DNA of 64,000 nucleotides from Acridotheres tristis (lineage: Eukaryota; Chordata; Aves; Passeriformes; Sturnidae), in NCBI GenBank assembly GCA_037013685.1, contig CM072899.1, forward strand, positions 4,444,479 through 4,508,478, written 5' to 3'. The notes under the pieces are model-generated. The model did no database searches and was not told the DNA's origin. It saw nothing but the letters and a program-made list of their open reading frames with translations. Position numbers and translations under genes: made by a program. Numbering within the stretch: position 1 is the stretch's first letter; each line of letters begins with the position of its first letter. Positions 48,645 through 60,845 of the stretch are shown here, piece by piece.

Positions 48645-49331
48645 GTAAAAATAGAGAAATGCTCGAGCTAACTGCATTCAGTGGCAATAGGAAGCAGTTA
48701 GGAGAAGCCCAGGCTGCCTAATCTTATTCCTAGCAGTAAACCACAGTGCAGGGGCTGTGCATGGAATGCCCTCAGGTACCGAGACTCGTTCAGGATTCTT
48801 CACATTACAGCAAATAAATTGGTGCAAGTGGCAGTAAAGATTTTTTTGATTTCTTTTTGGGGGGGTACACTTTGTTCAAGTTGCCTTTATAAATATTTAT
48901 TACTGTTTTTATATATAGTATATATATATATATATACTGCTCTGACACAGGCTTTACAGCAACTTTGAGCTGCAATAAACAGGCAGCCTGGATGCCTCCT
49001 CCTCAGCCTGACCATACCTTTTCTATGTGTTATATGTTTATCTATTACCACCATGCTTTGAGCTTATAATTCATTTCTTAATGTAATTTATAGTTACATT
49101 ACAAAAGCATCCCTCTACAAACAGCAACCATGTAATATTGATAAAGCATTTAGGGGCAGAACATAAATTCAACGGCTCAGATATTATGTAGTATCAATAA
49201 TCTGCAGGGAAAAAAAGTGTCTCTGTAAGTATGCACAATTTATTATGGCAGGAACCTAAACAGAGAACATCTTTCTCTGTCAACTTTCTTTAAGAGAGCT
49301 TGACATTCTCAAATTCTTTTCTTTCCCACAG
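48645..49331 (+). other. predicted first intron
   Basis: Bounded by gtaaaa and by the strong acceptor attcttttctttcccacag. It contains the TA microsatellite at 48911-48936 and a G-rich run (gggggggt) near 48860. No other exon-like sequence. Confidence 0.4.
48911..48936 (+). repeat. TA microsatellite
   Basis: A run of alternating T and A, about nine uninterrupted units after an interrupted start (atatatag). Likely length-polymorphic. Confidence 0.85.
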
Positions 49332-49419
49332 ATGTCAGAGGACAAGACAGACAAGGTAAAAATCAAAGCAGCTGAAAGTTTTGAACATGACAAGCAAAAT
49401 ATTTCTTGGCTGAAAAAAG
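49332..49419 (+). CDS. predicted first coding exon of an unrecognised gene (partial)
   Basis: The best exon in the window. It is preceded by a pyrimidine tract ending in TTTCCCACAG and followed by AAAAAAG|gtaagtta, close to the consensus at both ends. The 88 nt begin with ATG and give 29 codons plus one base, so the next exon joins in phase 1. The peptide begins MSEDKTDKVKIKAAES and ends in NISWLKK. It has about seven Lys and six Asp/Glu, no signal peptide and no membrane segment, so a cytosolic or nuclear N-terminal tail is likely. The start context is weak (C at -3, T at +4). The ATG being the first exon base leaves open that this is an internal exon. A weaker internal donor (ACAAG|gtaaaa, 49356|49357) could shorten it. 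I do not recognise the protein. The rest would lie to the right, probably outside the window. Confidence 0.55.
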
Positions 49420-52400
49420 GTAAGTTACTTTGAGTTTTTAGTTACTGGTTTGTGTTCAGACATTTCTCTATTTCTTAAAAACAAAAAAAAATAGCCTATG
49501 GGCTTGAATATGGCCTGAAATTTCTACTATAAAAATTCCATAGCTTGACTACTGCCCAATATGCATATACAATTTCTTTTGGTGTAGAAAGGCCTAAATT
49601 ACCAAATTTTAAACCTGAAAGCTAATTTTTCTAATATCCTTTCATTCCTGGGAAAGTTTTATTTGACCTGAACTATAAGTGTGGATGATCGTCTTCCTTC
49701 TGATGAAAATTTTTTAGTAACCAAACTGTTACTGAATTGGATTTATATTATTAATTATTATTAAGAATTATTTTCCTCAAATATGAATAAAGATTAAGCC
49801 TGAATCTTTGGATTTGGCAGTGTTTTATCTTAGAATAAAGTAACATCAGTTGTCAGCGCTTTGAATGTACAGAAACATAGACCTTCAAATGTAGAGAAGT
49901 CATAAAAAACAAGTATGGGGAGACCTTTCAGGTTTAAAAGACTGAAAAGAAAGGGTGTTAAGTAAGTAATTTGCAACAAATACCAGTATTTCAACTACTA
50001 TTTGTTAAGCTACTTTAAAAAAGAAAATTGAAATATTGCCTTCTTGTTTGTACACATAAAGAAGGAAGGTTCTTAGGATATATTTCTTGCTGGAAAAAAT
50101 TGATTTGCCAAGTTAGAACATGGATCATTACATCTTTATGCATATTTTTTGGTCATAGCAGAATCCCTTTATTGCATGCATTACAGACAAGTAGGATGAA
50201 TTAAATAGAAGTTCCAAGAGTAGGTTTTCAAGATGCACAAGATAGAAATTATATGTCCGTGGCTGGGTGCAAATTATGGTTTTTAATGAGAACAGTTGCA
50301 TTCTAATAATAAAAAAATTATTCTGGGAAGACTCAACAAGTGGCCTCATATTTTGAAAACACCAGCTATGTGGGTATTGGGCAAAAGGCACATTTATAGC
50401 CAATATTATGTCATCTGTAAGATGTGCATCACAACTTCAAGCTCACGTCGTTAGTTGTGTGTTAGACCTTTTAGTTGCAAAGAAGTTTGCAGCAAAGCAG
50501 GCCTGAATTAATGTCCCTGCCTTGCAGCCTTCCATGTTTATGCAGCATTTGCACAGGTTGAAAAGCTCCCACTGGAGCAGGGCTCACTGAGCAATGTGCA
50601 GACTTGGCTTGACTGGACACCCAAAGCCCTCTGCTTGCAAGGGGTCAGTTCACTTCAACAACTCAGCCAGAAGAATCTCTGAGTGTCCCAGAGAGGGATA
50701 AAGCTGAGGGAGCAAACAGCAAATATGTAACTGAACTGAGTATTTATTCCATCACTAGAGAGTAGAACACAAGAAATTTGCAGCTTTACAAAGGAATGTA
50801 AAAGTCCAAAGGACTTTAACGTGTTTCTGAACAGGCTAAGACTGAGGGCAGGGCCCTCAGATTGATAATACTGTTATTTATCCTCTAGTCCAGACTTCCT
50901 CCCCGAGCCAAGTACATCCCTCACAGCTGGATGCTACCTGAGCTCATTTCACTTAGTGATGCTACTTCACAAGGTTTTATTGCTCCAGTTCCTAAGGAGA
51001 GACCCCATGCAGACTTTCAGGATCATTAGCAACATTTTGATTGTTCTGTGCTTGGAGGAGCTACAAACTCTCAGAAAGAGCCAAGTGTTGACTGTTGGCA
51101 CTCCTCCTTTCCAAAGTGCCACCAAGCAGAATTGAGCCTTGAGGACCTTCTACAGCAGCTGAGTCAATAACTGACTGTGTCTCATGAGGAAAGCAAATTT
51201 TCCTTGAAATAAGAATATGGAAATTATTTTATCTTAAATTGAAGTTTGTTTTAAAAAAAAAATATTGTTTTTGTTTCTTTGCTTTAAGCACTTCTGTGGT
51301 ATGCACTGGGATTCTAGAATATGGTGAAACAAATTGTCTGGAGCAGAAGCTTAACTTCTATGTTTAAATGTTTTAAAAATACCTCATGTATAGATTTCAG
51401 GCATTCCAATAAACAAAGAATTGTGGAGAACAGACTTGTACTGTTTCCATCAGGCACAGTAAGAAGACTATATGTTCTTTTAGCATCCAGTGTTAAAGAA
51501 AAGTTATTTTTATTCATGGTTTTGTATTGATTATTTGTTCCTTCTAAAAGAAACAATCATGAACCACATAGTATCAGAAATAAACAACTAGGCTGTGGTT
51601 TTAGTGTCTTTCCTAGACTTCAGTTTTTCCTAATGCTTTGCAAAGTAAATGCTCATGGGCTGGTTGTACAGTGGGTCAACAAAACAAGGTATCTATAAAT
51701 TTTTGTTGTCTTTCAGCATTAGAAACTGTTTATTCAGGGCAAGGGGGAACTTGATCTGGCTGGCAGTTATTTATCTTCTACTTTTTCTTGGAAGAAGATA
51801 ATTTCCTTCTGTCTTGAACCCTCTAAGAGCAGAAGTCAAAGCCTCGTTCTGAGGGAGAACTTTCCCAAAGCAAAACAGAAACCAAACCAGCCTTGTCAAA
51901 AGTACTATGGAAAAACAGTAGGATGGGCATCTAGGGCTGTATCTTATCAGCAGGAAGAGTAGAAACAGTTCAGATCATGGCTCTGCCTCTAAATAAGTAA
52001 TTTTTACTCATTGATGTGCCCTTGCACTCCTACCACGTGTGCACCAGGAAACTGATGGCAGTTAAAGATGACAAAGGGACAAAAAAGTTGCACAAGTCAG
52101 CACAGTCTGGGACAGAAAAAGTACATAATCATGGCCTTGGTCTGTATTTTTTTAAAAAGGAAAATGACAAATTTATCCTTTCCTTTTCTTTTTTGCTTGT
52201 ATTACAAGCCTTTGTCTGGTGGAGGGTCCTTTACAACACCTGCAGAATGTAGAACCATAATGAAATAATAATCAAAATGTAAACAGGGAAGAAGAGTGTT
52301 AAATGTGTTTTCTAGGTTAGCTTAGACTTTAAAAAGTTCCAAAACACCTCTATCTCTTGAGGCATTTAGCACTGAAGTCTAGATGTGGATAACATTAAAG

Positions 52401-53144
52401 ACTCACAGGGCTGAAAGTGAGAACAAGGATGGTGAAATATTTACAGTCCTATTCTAAGATGTCTCAGGGAAAGGAATATGTACACCAGCAATGTTTTCTG
52501 ATAGTATGGAATATTTTTCAGGACTATTTATTTCTAAAGATCACACAACAGATGAGAAACCCTGCATGTGGAGGGTTTGCATCAGACCATCACATGCAAA
52601 TCAACCAGAATCTGTATGAATGAGCATGGAGCAAAGGCAGTTCTGCTTGTCTGACCTTAACACTGGTGTCAATCAACCCAAGGAAAGCCTGGGACAAAAC
52701 AACAAAACCAGATAATGACTCCTATTTTGTGTAGGAGTGAAGACAGCTACTGGTGCTTTCTTCCTCCCATGGGAAGAAGATGTGAGTTGCTGGAAATGGG
52801 AGTCAGTTTTGAATGGAGATACAGAAATCCCCATGTCAGTGCTTACAAAACATCAGGGCAGAGTGAAACATGGGTTCATTAGCAAAGCACTTCAAAAGTT
52901 ATCTGCCATGAAAAACTGGAGCAGGAATCCTCATTGCATGTGCTATCCTCACTTATGCACAAAGTAACATAAATGACAAAATACGATATGTATAAATAAA
53001 GAACAGCCAATATAACGTGAAGATAATATGTAAGAAGTGTCCTCTGCAAGGCCTTGCATCCCCACCTGCTTCATGCACTCACAAGATTCCATGGAAAGAG
53101 AGTGACAGGAAAAGTAGGAAGTGTTTTAAATTTTTTTTAAAAAG
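49420..53144 (+). other. presumed intron, AT-rich
   Basis: Follows the donor of the predicted coding exon. I found no second exon in phase 1 with good acceptor and donor here. Unique-looking sequence, with no repeat family recognised. Confidence 0.4.
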
Positions 53145-53366
53145 GGAGACAATTAAATTAGGTGTTAGGAAAAAATTCTTCCCTGTAAGGGTGGTCAGGC
53201 CCTGGCACAGGTTGCCCAGAGCTCCCTAGAAGTGTCCTAGGCCAGGTTGGAGAGGGCTTGGACCAACCTGGGATAGTGAAATATGGCCCTGCCATGGCAG
53301 GGGGTGGAACTGGATGACCTTAGAGGTGTCTTCCAACCCAAACCATTCCATCATTCTGTGATTCAA
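53145..53366 (+). mobile_element. CR1 LINE fragment, 3' end, well preserved
   Basis: The clearest CR1 copy in the window. Landmarks in order are gtgttaggaaaaaattcttccc, gtaagggtggtcaggcc, ctggcacaggttgcccagag, agtgtcctaggccaggttgg, gagggcttggaccaacctgggatagtg, tggccctgccatggcagggg, gtggaactggatgacctta, gaggtgtcttccaaccca and the octamer-type 3' end cattctgtgattc. It is 5' truncated and inactive. Of the CR1 pieces here it is the least diverged by eye. Confidence 0.96.
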
Positions 53367-53518
53367 TGAGCAACAAGCAGATCATCACACCCCACACAAG
53401 AAGAATCTCTGGTCCCCTAACCCAACATGCCCATTAGAGGGTTCTGTAAAATCTGGAAGCTCCACAAGACGTGCCTTTAGAAAGGCAGCACTCCAGGATG
53501 AGCAGCACTCCCAGCAGC

Positions 53519-53540
53519 TCTGGGATGCTCTGGGATGCTC
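53519..53540 (+). repeat. two-unit tandem repeat of TCTGGGATGC
   Basis: tctgggatgc occurs twice in a row followed by tc. A minor duplication in a GC-rich stretch. Confidence 0.75.
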
Positions 53541-56500
53541 CCACCTTGGCCAGCACAGCCCCAGCCCAGCAGTGATTTAGTGCCAGATTAGCAGCCATCT
53601 GCTGGGAAAGGAGGGAGGTCAAAGCAGAGCTAAATTCACACCAGCCTCAGCATGTGTCTTTTGGAGCTCCTTACAAACAAATCTCTTGGTATCACTCGAT
53701 GATTACAGCCAGATGGATACGTGGGAGCAGGAGGGAGCTTATCTGACGGACAAAAAGCTATAAAAGGTGACACTGATTTTGTACAGGGACCACAGTGGTC
53801 TGTTCACCATTTCTGCATCCATTGCAAATACAAGGAAAAAAAAAATGTTTGAGGGCCTCACACTGCCCTCCCATGGTCCCATCCCAAACTGGCCAAGGCA
53901 GCCCAGGAACGCAGATCCAAGTCACACAGAAATGAAATTTCATTTCAGGATACTTTCACACAAAGCCCTCCTGTTTTATGCTGCCCAGCTGTGTACACAA
54001 ATGCCCTCCATATATAACTTCCAGTGAAAAGTTAATGAAATGGCTTCCTTGCTCTTTTGCCAAAAATATAACAGAAAGTCTAATCTCAAGACTTTCTCCA
54101 AAATAGCCCCTTTTTGCACTGAAATTCTCATAAATCAGAAACATTTTTGTCTAAAATAAGCCTGTTTTCATTGTCTTGCAAATAGTAAAAAGTCTAGCCC
54201 CAATTTCTTTAATCCACTACTCCAGCCAGCAGATTTTTGCTGTAGGGTGAAATTCAGCCCAGTACTGAGGGTCAGTGCAAGGTCAGCACTTAAACCATAA
54301 AATAAGGCTTAAGTGGTAAATAGAGCCTCTGTTCAGGATTATATTTCTCCCCTTTAAAGGACTACATTTCATATGAAAAGAGAGATTTACTTATATCATA
54401 GACCTGGCTGTAGTGGCATTATTCAAATAATACCTTACTCCAGTATTAATCCCATTGGGTGAGACTGGGCCACATTTCTTCATGGCACATCCCAACACAG
54501 GAGCAGACTATTCTTGACTTCACCAAAACTTCCCACAGCCTGGTCCTGGGATAAGAGGAAAGCCTTTCTATATAGCAGCACTCAAAACGCCTTTTTCCAA
54601 GAACACTCCTCTCCCATTTACTCAAGGGCTTGAAAGGACTTTTACAAGCATTAATAAAGTGGGAAGGACACAATGCCATGAGACTGGTATTGCAGAAGGA
54701 GAATTGTCCTGGAGACACTCAGGGAATTTCCCAGTTTTTACAACCTTCCAGTTTTATCCCTGGTTTGGGAGGACTGGAGTAAAAGTACAAGGCTTGTACT
54801 TTTGCTGAGACTACTCTCAGCAGAGTGTTTTGATGTGACTTGCATCCCTTCATTTAGGGAGTTAAGTGACATTTTTAGAATTTCTTCCTAAAATTTCACA
54901 AGTCAGTGAATGCAATTTTACGTATGAGCTTGGACACTTGTTTCCTGAATTTTGCTGAGTTGGGTCCAGAAGTTTTTTTCACTCTTCTTTCAGCCTGAAT
55001 TAAGTCATTGCATTGAAAAGCTTTATAGAAGACTGATAGCAAAGAAAGACTTCTCAGTTTCATGTAACAGAAAATGCCAAATGCTTCTCAAATGAATGTT
55101 CTAATCCAAGCAGACTGTTTCCAGATAAGAACACCACACACACAAAAAAAGAGCGCATTTGAAAACTGATGACAAGGGTCCCAGGGGGCTCAAATTCCTG
55201 GAAGATGCCTTGTCAGCTTCAGGACTATGACCAAATGAATTAGTGAAGACAACCCTTCCTTTAAGTTGTAAAACAGCAGATTTAAAGACTCTTCCAATGG
55301 AGAGGGAGTATATGAAATCTGCAGTGGTCCCAGCTCACCACTCCTAATTACAATGTTATAAACTGAGGGGTCCTTGACCTTTGAGCTAGAAGATCCCTGA
55401 AGATGTAAGACTTTGGATGTACAGTAAAGGCAGGGGTCTTTCTCTGGGTGATAGTGTTAAAGTTTTAAACCTTTAAAGTCATGCTTCCATGTGTGGATAT
55501 CCTGGATATCTATTATAAAAATACATATGAATGTATAGTTAGGTTTGACTGCCTGAAGTAAATTTGTTCTACAAAGGAAAAGTTTATTTCATTCAACTGC
55601 CAGAGCTGGGGAAGACCTGAATGTATTGCTTCATTCACTACTGGAAGTTTTCCAGACCAATTCTATTCTTTGCTGTACTTGGGCAAAATATTCAGAATTT
55701 TGCCCATCATTGTGTCAGTAGAACAAAACATGAAATAACACTACAGACGCTCTTCAGTTGTTGAGTATCTCAGCAACGTAAACATTAAAGCAGAGCCCAC
55801 ATGTCCAAGGGCCTCCATAGCACTTCCTACTTCAGATTGCAAACTGGTGCATGGAAAATCTTAGCCTAAGGGTCAGTGTCAAAAAGATGAATAATTCCAT
55901 TAAATCAACAGAGCTTCACTGGCTTGCAAAAAATCTGATTTATCCCAATATGTTTAGAATAGATACCACTAATCATCTCAGGGCATCACTGCAGCAGGAG
56001 GAACAAAGCCATGGCTCATTTTACCACCTCAGTTCATAGAGGGAAGGGTCAAATGCCAAACTAGTCTGCTAGATCTGAGGCAATGCAAGCCCATCACAAC
56101 AAAAACTATGCAAGCCTGATTTACTTTGAGTTAGAAGGCAGAATAATAATGGATTATTCAGAGCCAGTTTTCAGGAAGGGTTTTATAGGCCTAGGAGATC
56201 ACACACTGATATGTGGAGCCAAACTGACAGTCACAATCACACAGAGGTGTAGCAAAATCCTTATTATTGGACCAGCTCAATGAAATATTCAGATTCAATG
56301 TAATTAGGTTATGAAAAAAAAAAAAAATAAGACCTCCCCTCATCTCACTGAAGATTTCTAATCTTTCTCTAAAATACAACTGCCTCCAAGTATTCAAGAC
56401 AAAGTGCTGTGAGGATGGACTAAGTACTGTGCAGGCTGGTGATCTATTGCTTTTGAAAAATATTACAGGAAAAAAGATCAGAAGTGAAATTAGTTTAAAC

Positions 56501-57209
56501 ATTTCTTGTTAGCTGAGATTCAACAGAATTATTTTCCATCTATTTTTTAAATAAGTATTTAGAACTGAGTCCAAATGGAAAGAGACATTAAAAGCGACTG
56601 CTCTAAATGACCAGTAATAAAATCCTGGACAAAAGCCCCTTCTCAGAACAGCCTGGTGATTACATCTGTGACTTCAGATCTGGGCTCAGAGCACACGAAC
56701 ATATGAGAGTACTCAGATTCACTCCTTCCAGAAGAAGACTCTCAACCCCAGCTGTCAGACACTCTGTGGAACGTCATGGTTTGAAAATTCCCAAGTGGCT
56801 CTGTCTGGACTGACCACTTAAAGCTCATTGCTGCAGAGAGATAGAGGGAAGCACACCTGAGTGAAGGGCAGGAGATGGGCTCTAACTCCTCTCAGGGAGA
56901 GTATTCAGCTATCAGTAAAAAGTAGAAAATCTTTGAGATTCAACACCCTATCCAACTTTAATTCCTTTTTTCCTCACCATCCCCTCAGTTTATTGGTCCC
57001 ACTTGCCTGACCTCCTGCATGCACTGTATAGGAGGTTGAACTGGGAGTCTGCTGCCTGCTGGACAGAAGGGCACATGCAGAAATGATGTGCTGAAGCCCT
57101 CAGTGTCAGCTGAGTTCCTTAATAATTCCTATTACTCCTGAGATTCATCTCTTTGAAGAGAATTGCACAAGGCCTCTTTACCCCCTAAGTGATATTTCAG
57201 TGTTCCAGA
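53541..57209. other. AT-rich non-coding sequence (presumed intron)
   Basis: No exon or repeat family is recognised. A-run at about 56317. Short duplicated ggatatc motifs near 55497. Confidence 0.45.
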
Positions 57210-57480
57210 GATCTTTGTTATCCCCCTAAACGAAATTAATTTTTATTTTATAGGAGTCAAACAGTCTCTTAGGGTCTCTTGATTATATAGTCTCGTTCTA
57301 ATTTCTGTCTTTAATCTGAATAAACACATTAGAAAAACACAGACACAATTAACTTAATCATAAATTCAGATGGATTGTTTATTATCTGTCTACTTAATGC
57401 GCTTATGATTGCAGCAGTTAAACATGATAATGTTGTCTTCTCTCACATATAAATGAATACACACAGCACAGAAATATGCC
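57210..57480. promoter_or_regulatory. candidate conserved non-coding element (enhancer-like)
   Basis: A dense cluster of homeodomain, POU and GATA-type cores: gaaattaatttttatttt, ttgattatatag, acaattaacttaatcataaa, ttgtttattatctgtc, acttaatgcgcttatgattg and acatataaatgaat. It has no simple repeats and holds a rare CpG inside taatgcgcttat. The texture is that of vertebrate developmental enhancers lying in introns or gene deserts. No conservation data were available, so this is inference. Confidence 0.3.
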
Positions 57481-60400
57481 CAGGAAGAAAAACTTCTCCC
57501 TGAATACATCAGTGGGCTCCATATATAGAGAAGTAGATGCACCACTCACTGCTGTGCTCTACAAAAAAACAAACATTGCCGTGATATTGAGACATGAGAG
57601 AACTGATTACTGACAGATTATGTTCTTGATGAAATATGTCTACAAACAGCTTCAAACGAAAGAAGATGCTACTGCAGCAGAGATGCAACTAGGAAGACTC
57701 ATATCACTGCACCTGCAATTTAAAGGAAGTACAGATTTTGGGTAAATAAGACCACTTGAGTTCTTCAGAGTAAGATACAGGTCAAATCAGTATCTTCCAA
57801 CTGAAGAAAACTCAGACATCAGAAGGAGACAACTTTCTGCTTTATGATCTTTGTAAATATAGTAGTCTTAAATAGAAGTTAAACTCATTTAGCACCAAAA
57901 ATTGTGTTTAGTTACATGCCCATGGCAACTAAAACTTGTGCCAAAATGCTTTTATGTATCCACAAATGCCAGAATTTAAATTGGAATATGATTCTTCCTG
58001 TTCCTACAGCATATTGAATATGAGTAATTATTTCAAGCATGCATCCAAGTTAAGCTGGTGATTATTACTCAGACTTCTCTGTCACTAGACTAGTTTTTTA
58101 ATAACCACTCAGCAAACCATGATGAAGTTTTATTTGCTTTCAGAATACTCGAGTTTTAACTACATTTTAAAGGCACTGCACTTTTCCCCCTCAAACATGA
58201 ACCACTGAAAACTATCTACTATGAAAGTTCACAGGCAAAGGGGAAGAAGAGGGAAGATAAAAGAATGGAAACTCAAAAGTCAATTCAAGTCTCCTCAGTT
58301 TCACTTTCTCAACAATTTCCCTCATCTACAAGTGGTAAAAAAATAAATTTCCTTATTAAAAGGAAAAGGATTTGTAGGCTAATTTTGAAGCTCTGAAGTC
58401 CACGCATATATTCCAGGAGAGGGTAAAACAATATAAGAGATGATGAGATTAGGGGAAGAAAGCCAAGAGAATCATAGGGAGAGCAATTATGGCACCTGCT
58501 AGTCATTCTGGCTAGATGATGTGGTGACCAAATTTATTGTCAGCAGATATTTTAAGTGCTTACTATTTAAATAATACTATTGCTATTATAAAACAAGGCA
58601 TATAAAATCTAGTATAAAGTATTTGAACTTTATCCAATTCAGCTTCCAGCTAAGCAATTTCTTTTCTTTTCCTAGTTTATTTATGATTTAAATAAATAAA
58701 TATCCCATGAGCTTTAGGAAGATATTCACTTCACTCACACTCTTGTTCCCCAACTTTATCATCAGCCTGTTGCATCAGAAATGATAATTACTGAGCCCAG
58801 AAATTCCAAACAGCAGTGCAAGCTTTCCCAGCTCTGGCTTGGAAGGAGTCACCAATACTTGTAGAAGGATAGTACAGCCCCCATGCCTTGAAATTTTTTC
58901 ATGAAAAATAAATAAAATATAAAAACTCAGCAGTGGTTTTTACAGTATGACACAGCAGTATTACTTGCATTAGGCCAATTTACCACTTATGATAGCAGTA
59001 ATAGCACTAAAAGCCAATAAAAGCGGTCTGTTCGTTCAGAGATTGGCTTTTATGGCTTATTCTAAATATTATCAAGTGAATCAAAAGCTGTCATTATAGT
59101 GTCTAAAAAGCCTTCGTACCTTGTAAGCAAACAGTGTGACTTTGACAAATAATCATTAATATGCCTGTGTGAGACCAGGTCTAAAAGAGAAAGAAAAAGG
59201 AAAACCCAATATTTCACTTTACATAAATCATTAAGATCATTACAGTTAAATTTCACACAGAATAAAACAGATTTATATGTAAAATGCCACAGTTTTCCCA
59301 AGTTGGGTTTTTTTATCTTTGTACATTTTCATAAAACAAGAACTTGTCAGAACACTGAGCAATGGATGATTGGACTACAATGATGCATCCTCACCAGCTC
59401 TGGGAAAACAAATCCTGCACGTGTCTTGGCAGTGTCTTTTGGGCCACATCTAACCTAATCTTCCCTTGGCTCTCATCCTGCCTGCCAAAAATCTCTTGTC
59501 CATGTTCTCCTGCTGATGACCCTTACAGGGATGGTCTCTCAAGGCCACCCCTTCTGTGGCCAGGTAGCCCTGCTGGGGTTCTGCAGTGCCCTCATTTCTT
59601 ATTGCATCCCCTTGGGCAGGCATTGCCTGGGCTACCTAGACACAAGAAGGAAGATGTATGAGGTGGAAACACATCAGGAGCTTCAGGACACCACATGGGA
59701 TGGGCCATCACACGTGGGAAGGGTGAGCACAGCACCACGTAGGAGGGTAGGTATTGGAAAAGCTGGGCATGGATTGTACAAGAGTTTGGCTATACAGCCC
59801 AGACTTTTCTCAATTAAAGAAAAACTCTTAATACATAAACTAATTAAACTAATAACTGGCGTTAATAAAACAGCAGTAAAATCTTAGCTGTGCATACACC
59901 ATGTGCCCCTTCTGATCACAAAAGGATTTTTCAGTGCAATGCCAGCAAGAGCCTTTGGGAGCCCCAGTTATGCTGAGCACCTTACAAGGATCCTGGCCTT
60001 GTGTCTGCAGGGCACAGCCCTTCCTCAGCCCCCAAGCGACCCTCAGTAAGCCCTTAACCACTGTGGCAGACATCTAGGCATGAGACCAGGAGCCTGGGAC
60101 AAGCTAAGAGCCCTGGGGCAGGCATGGCCACCTGTCAAGTGGCCTTGACTACAAGGCTTGGGCAGCTGGTTCAAGTATTCCTGCTCCCACAGGTAGTGCT
60201 GTGCCTCTGGGAGATTTTTTTTGCCCACTCTAAATAGAGTTTTGGAAGCCCCCAGGGATGGCCAGCTGGCATTGACAGTGTTATGTGATCCACTGTCCAG
60301 CTGCATGGAGCACAGGGACAAGCAGGAACATGTGGTGCTGCTCTGCCAGGGGAATTATCCCCCAAACACAGCCCTTCAACAGCCACGTGTGTTCTGCAGG

Positions 60401-60767
60401 CAATTTATGAGAGCAGAAAACCAACAGACCTCCCATTCCAAGCTTCTAATTTCTTTGGCTGTTTTGTTAGGGTGTTTTTTTTTTTTCCCCCCCATGAAGA
60501 ACTTTCCAGAAACACATTAAGAGTGACTTAGAGAGATGTTATGTAAAAACTGGTACTCCAGGTTTTGCCTAAGGTATCCTAAACCATGGTAGGAAACCTG
60601 TTAGGATTTACTGCCTGCTTGTGTTTATCCAAGAAGTGGTGTATTATATCCTTTAAACCTACACCAAGTAGAGCTGCTTCCCTAAAAAACCCACCCATTG
60701 AATTATGGGCTTGATTGATTCAACCCAAAAAGTCAAAAAAGCAGCAAAGAGCTGCTTATCCACTTAG
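57481..60767. other. non-coding sequence (presumed intron)
   Basis: AT-rich to about 59.35 kb, then GC-richer to about 60.4 kb. The GC-richer part has overlapping frames of 70-120 codons on both strands, without splice sites or recognisable peptides. A perfect hairpin lies at 59008-59052. Confidence 0.45.
59008..59052. repeat. perfect 11-bp inverted repeat (hairpin, 23-nt loop)
   Basis: taaaagccaat (59008-59018) pairs exactly with attggctttta (59042-59052). The loop reads aaaagcggtctgttcgttcagag. Each arm carries a CCAAT core in opposite orientation. It is too short for a microRNA precursor. Paired NF-Y-type sites are one possibility and chance is another. Confidence 0.6.
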
Positions 60768-60845
60768 AGTCATAGAATATTTTGGGATGGAAGCGACCTT
60801 GAAAAGACCATCTTGTTCCCACCCACCTGCCACAGGCACAAACTT
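60768..60845 (-). mobile_element. short CR1 LINE 3'-end fragment, minus strand
   Basis: Left to right: gagtcatagaatattttgggatggaagcgaccttgaaaagaccatcttgttcccacccacctgccacagg. This is the reverse complement of the CR1 3' end with its ATTCTATG-type terminus. After about 60845 the match fades. Sequence to 60905 may be more of the same element, heavily diverged. Confidence 0.85.
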
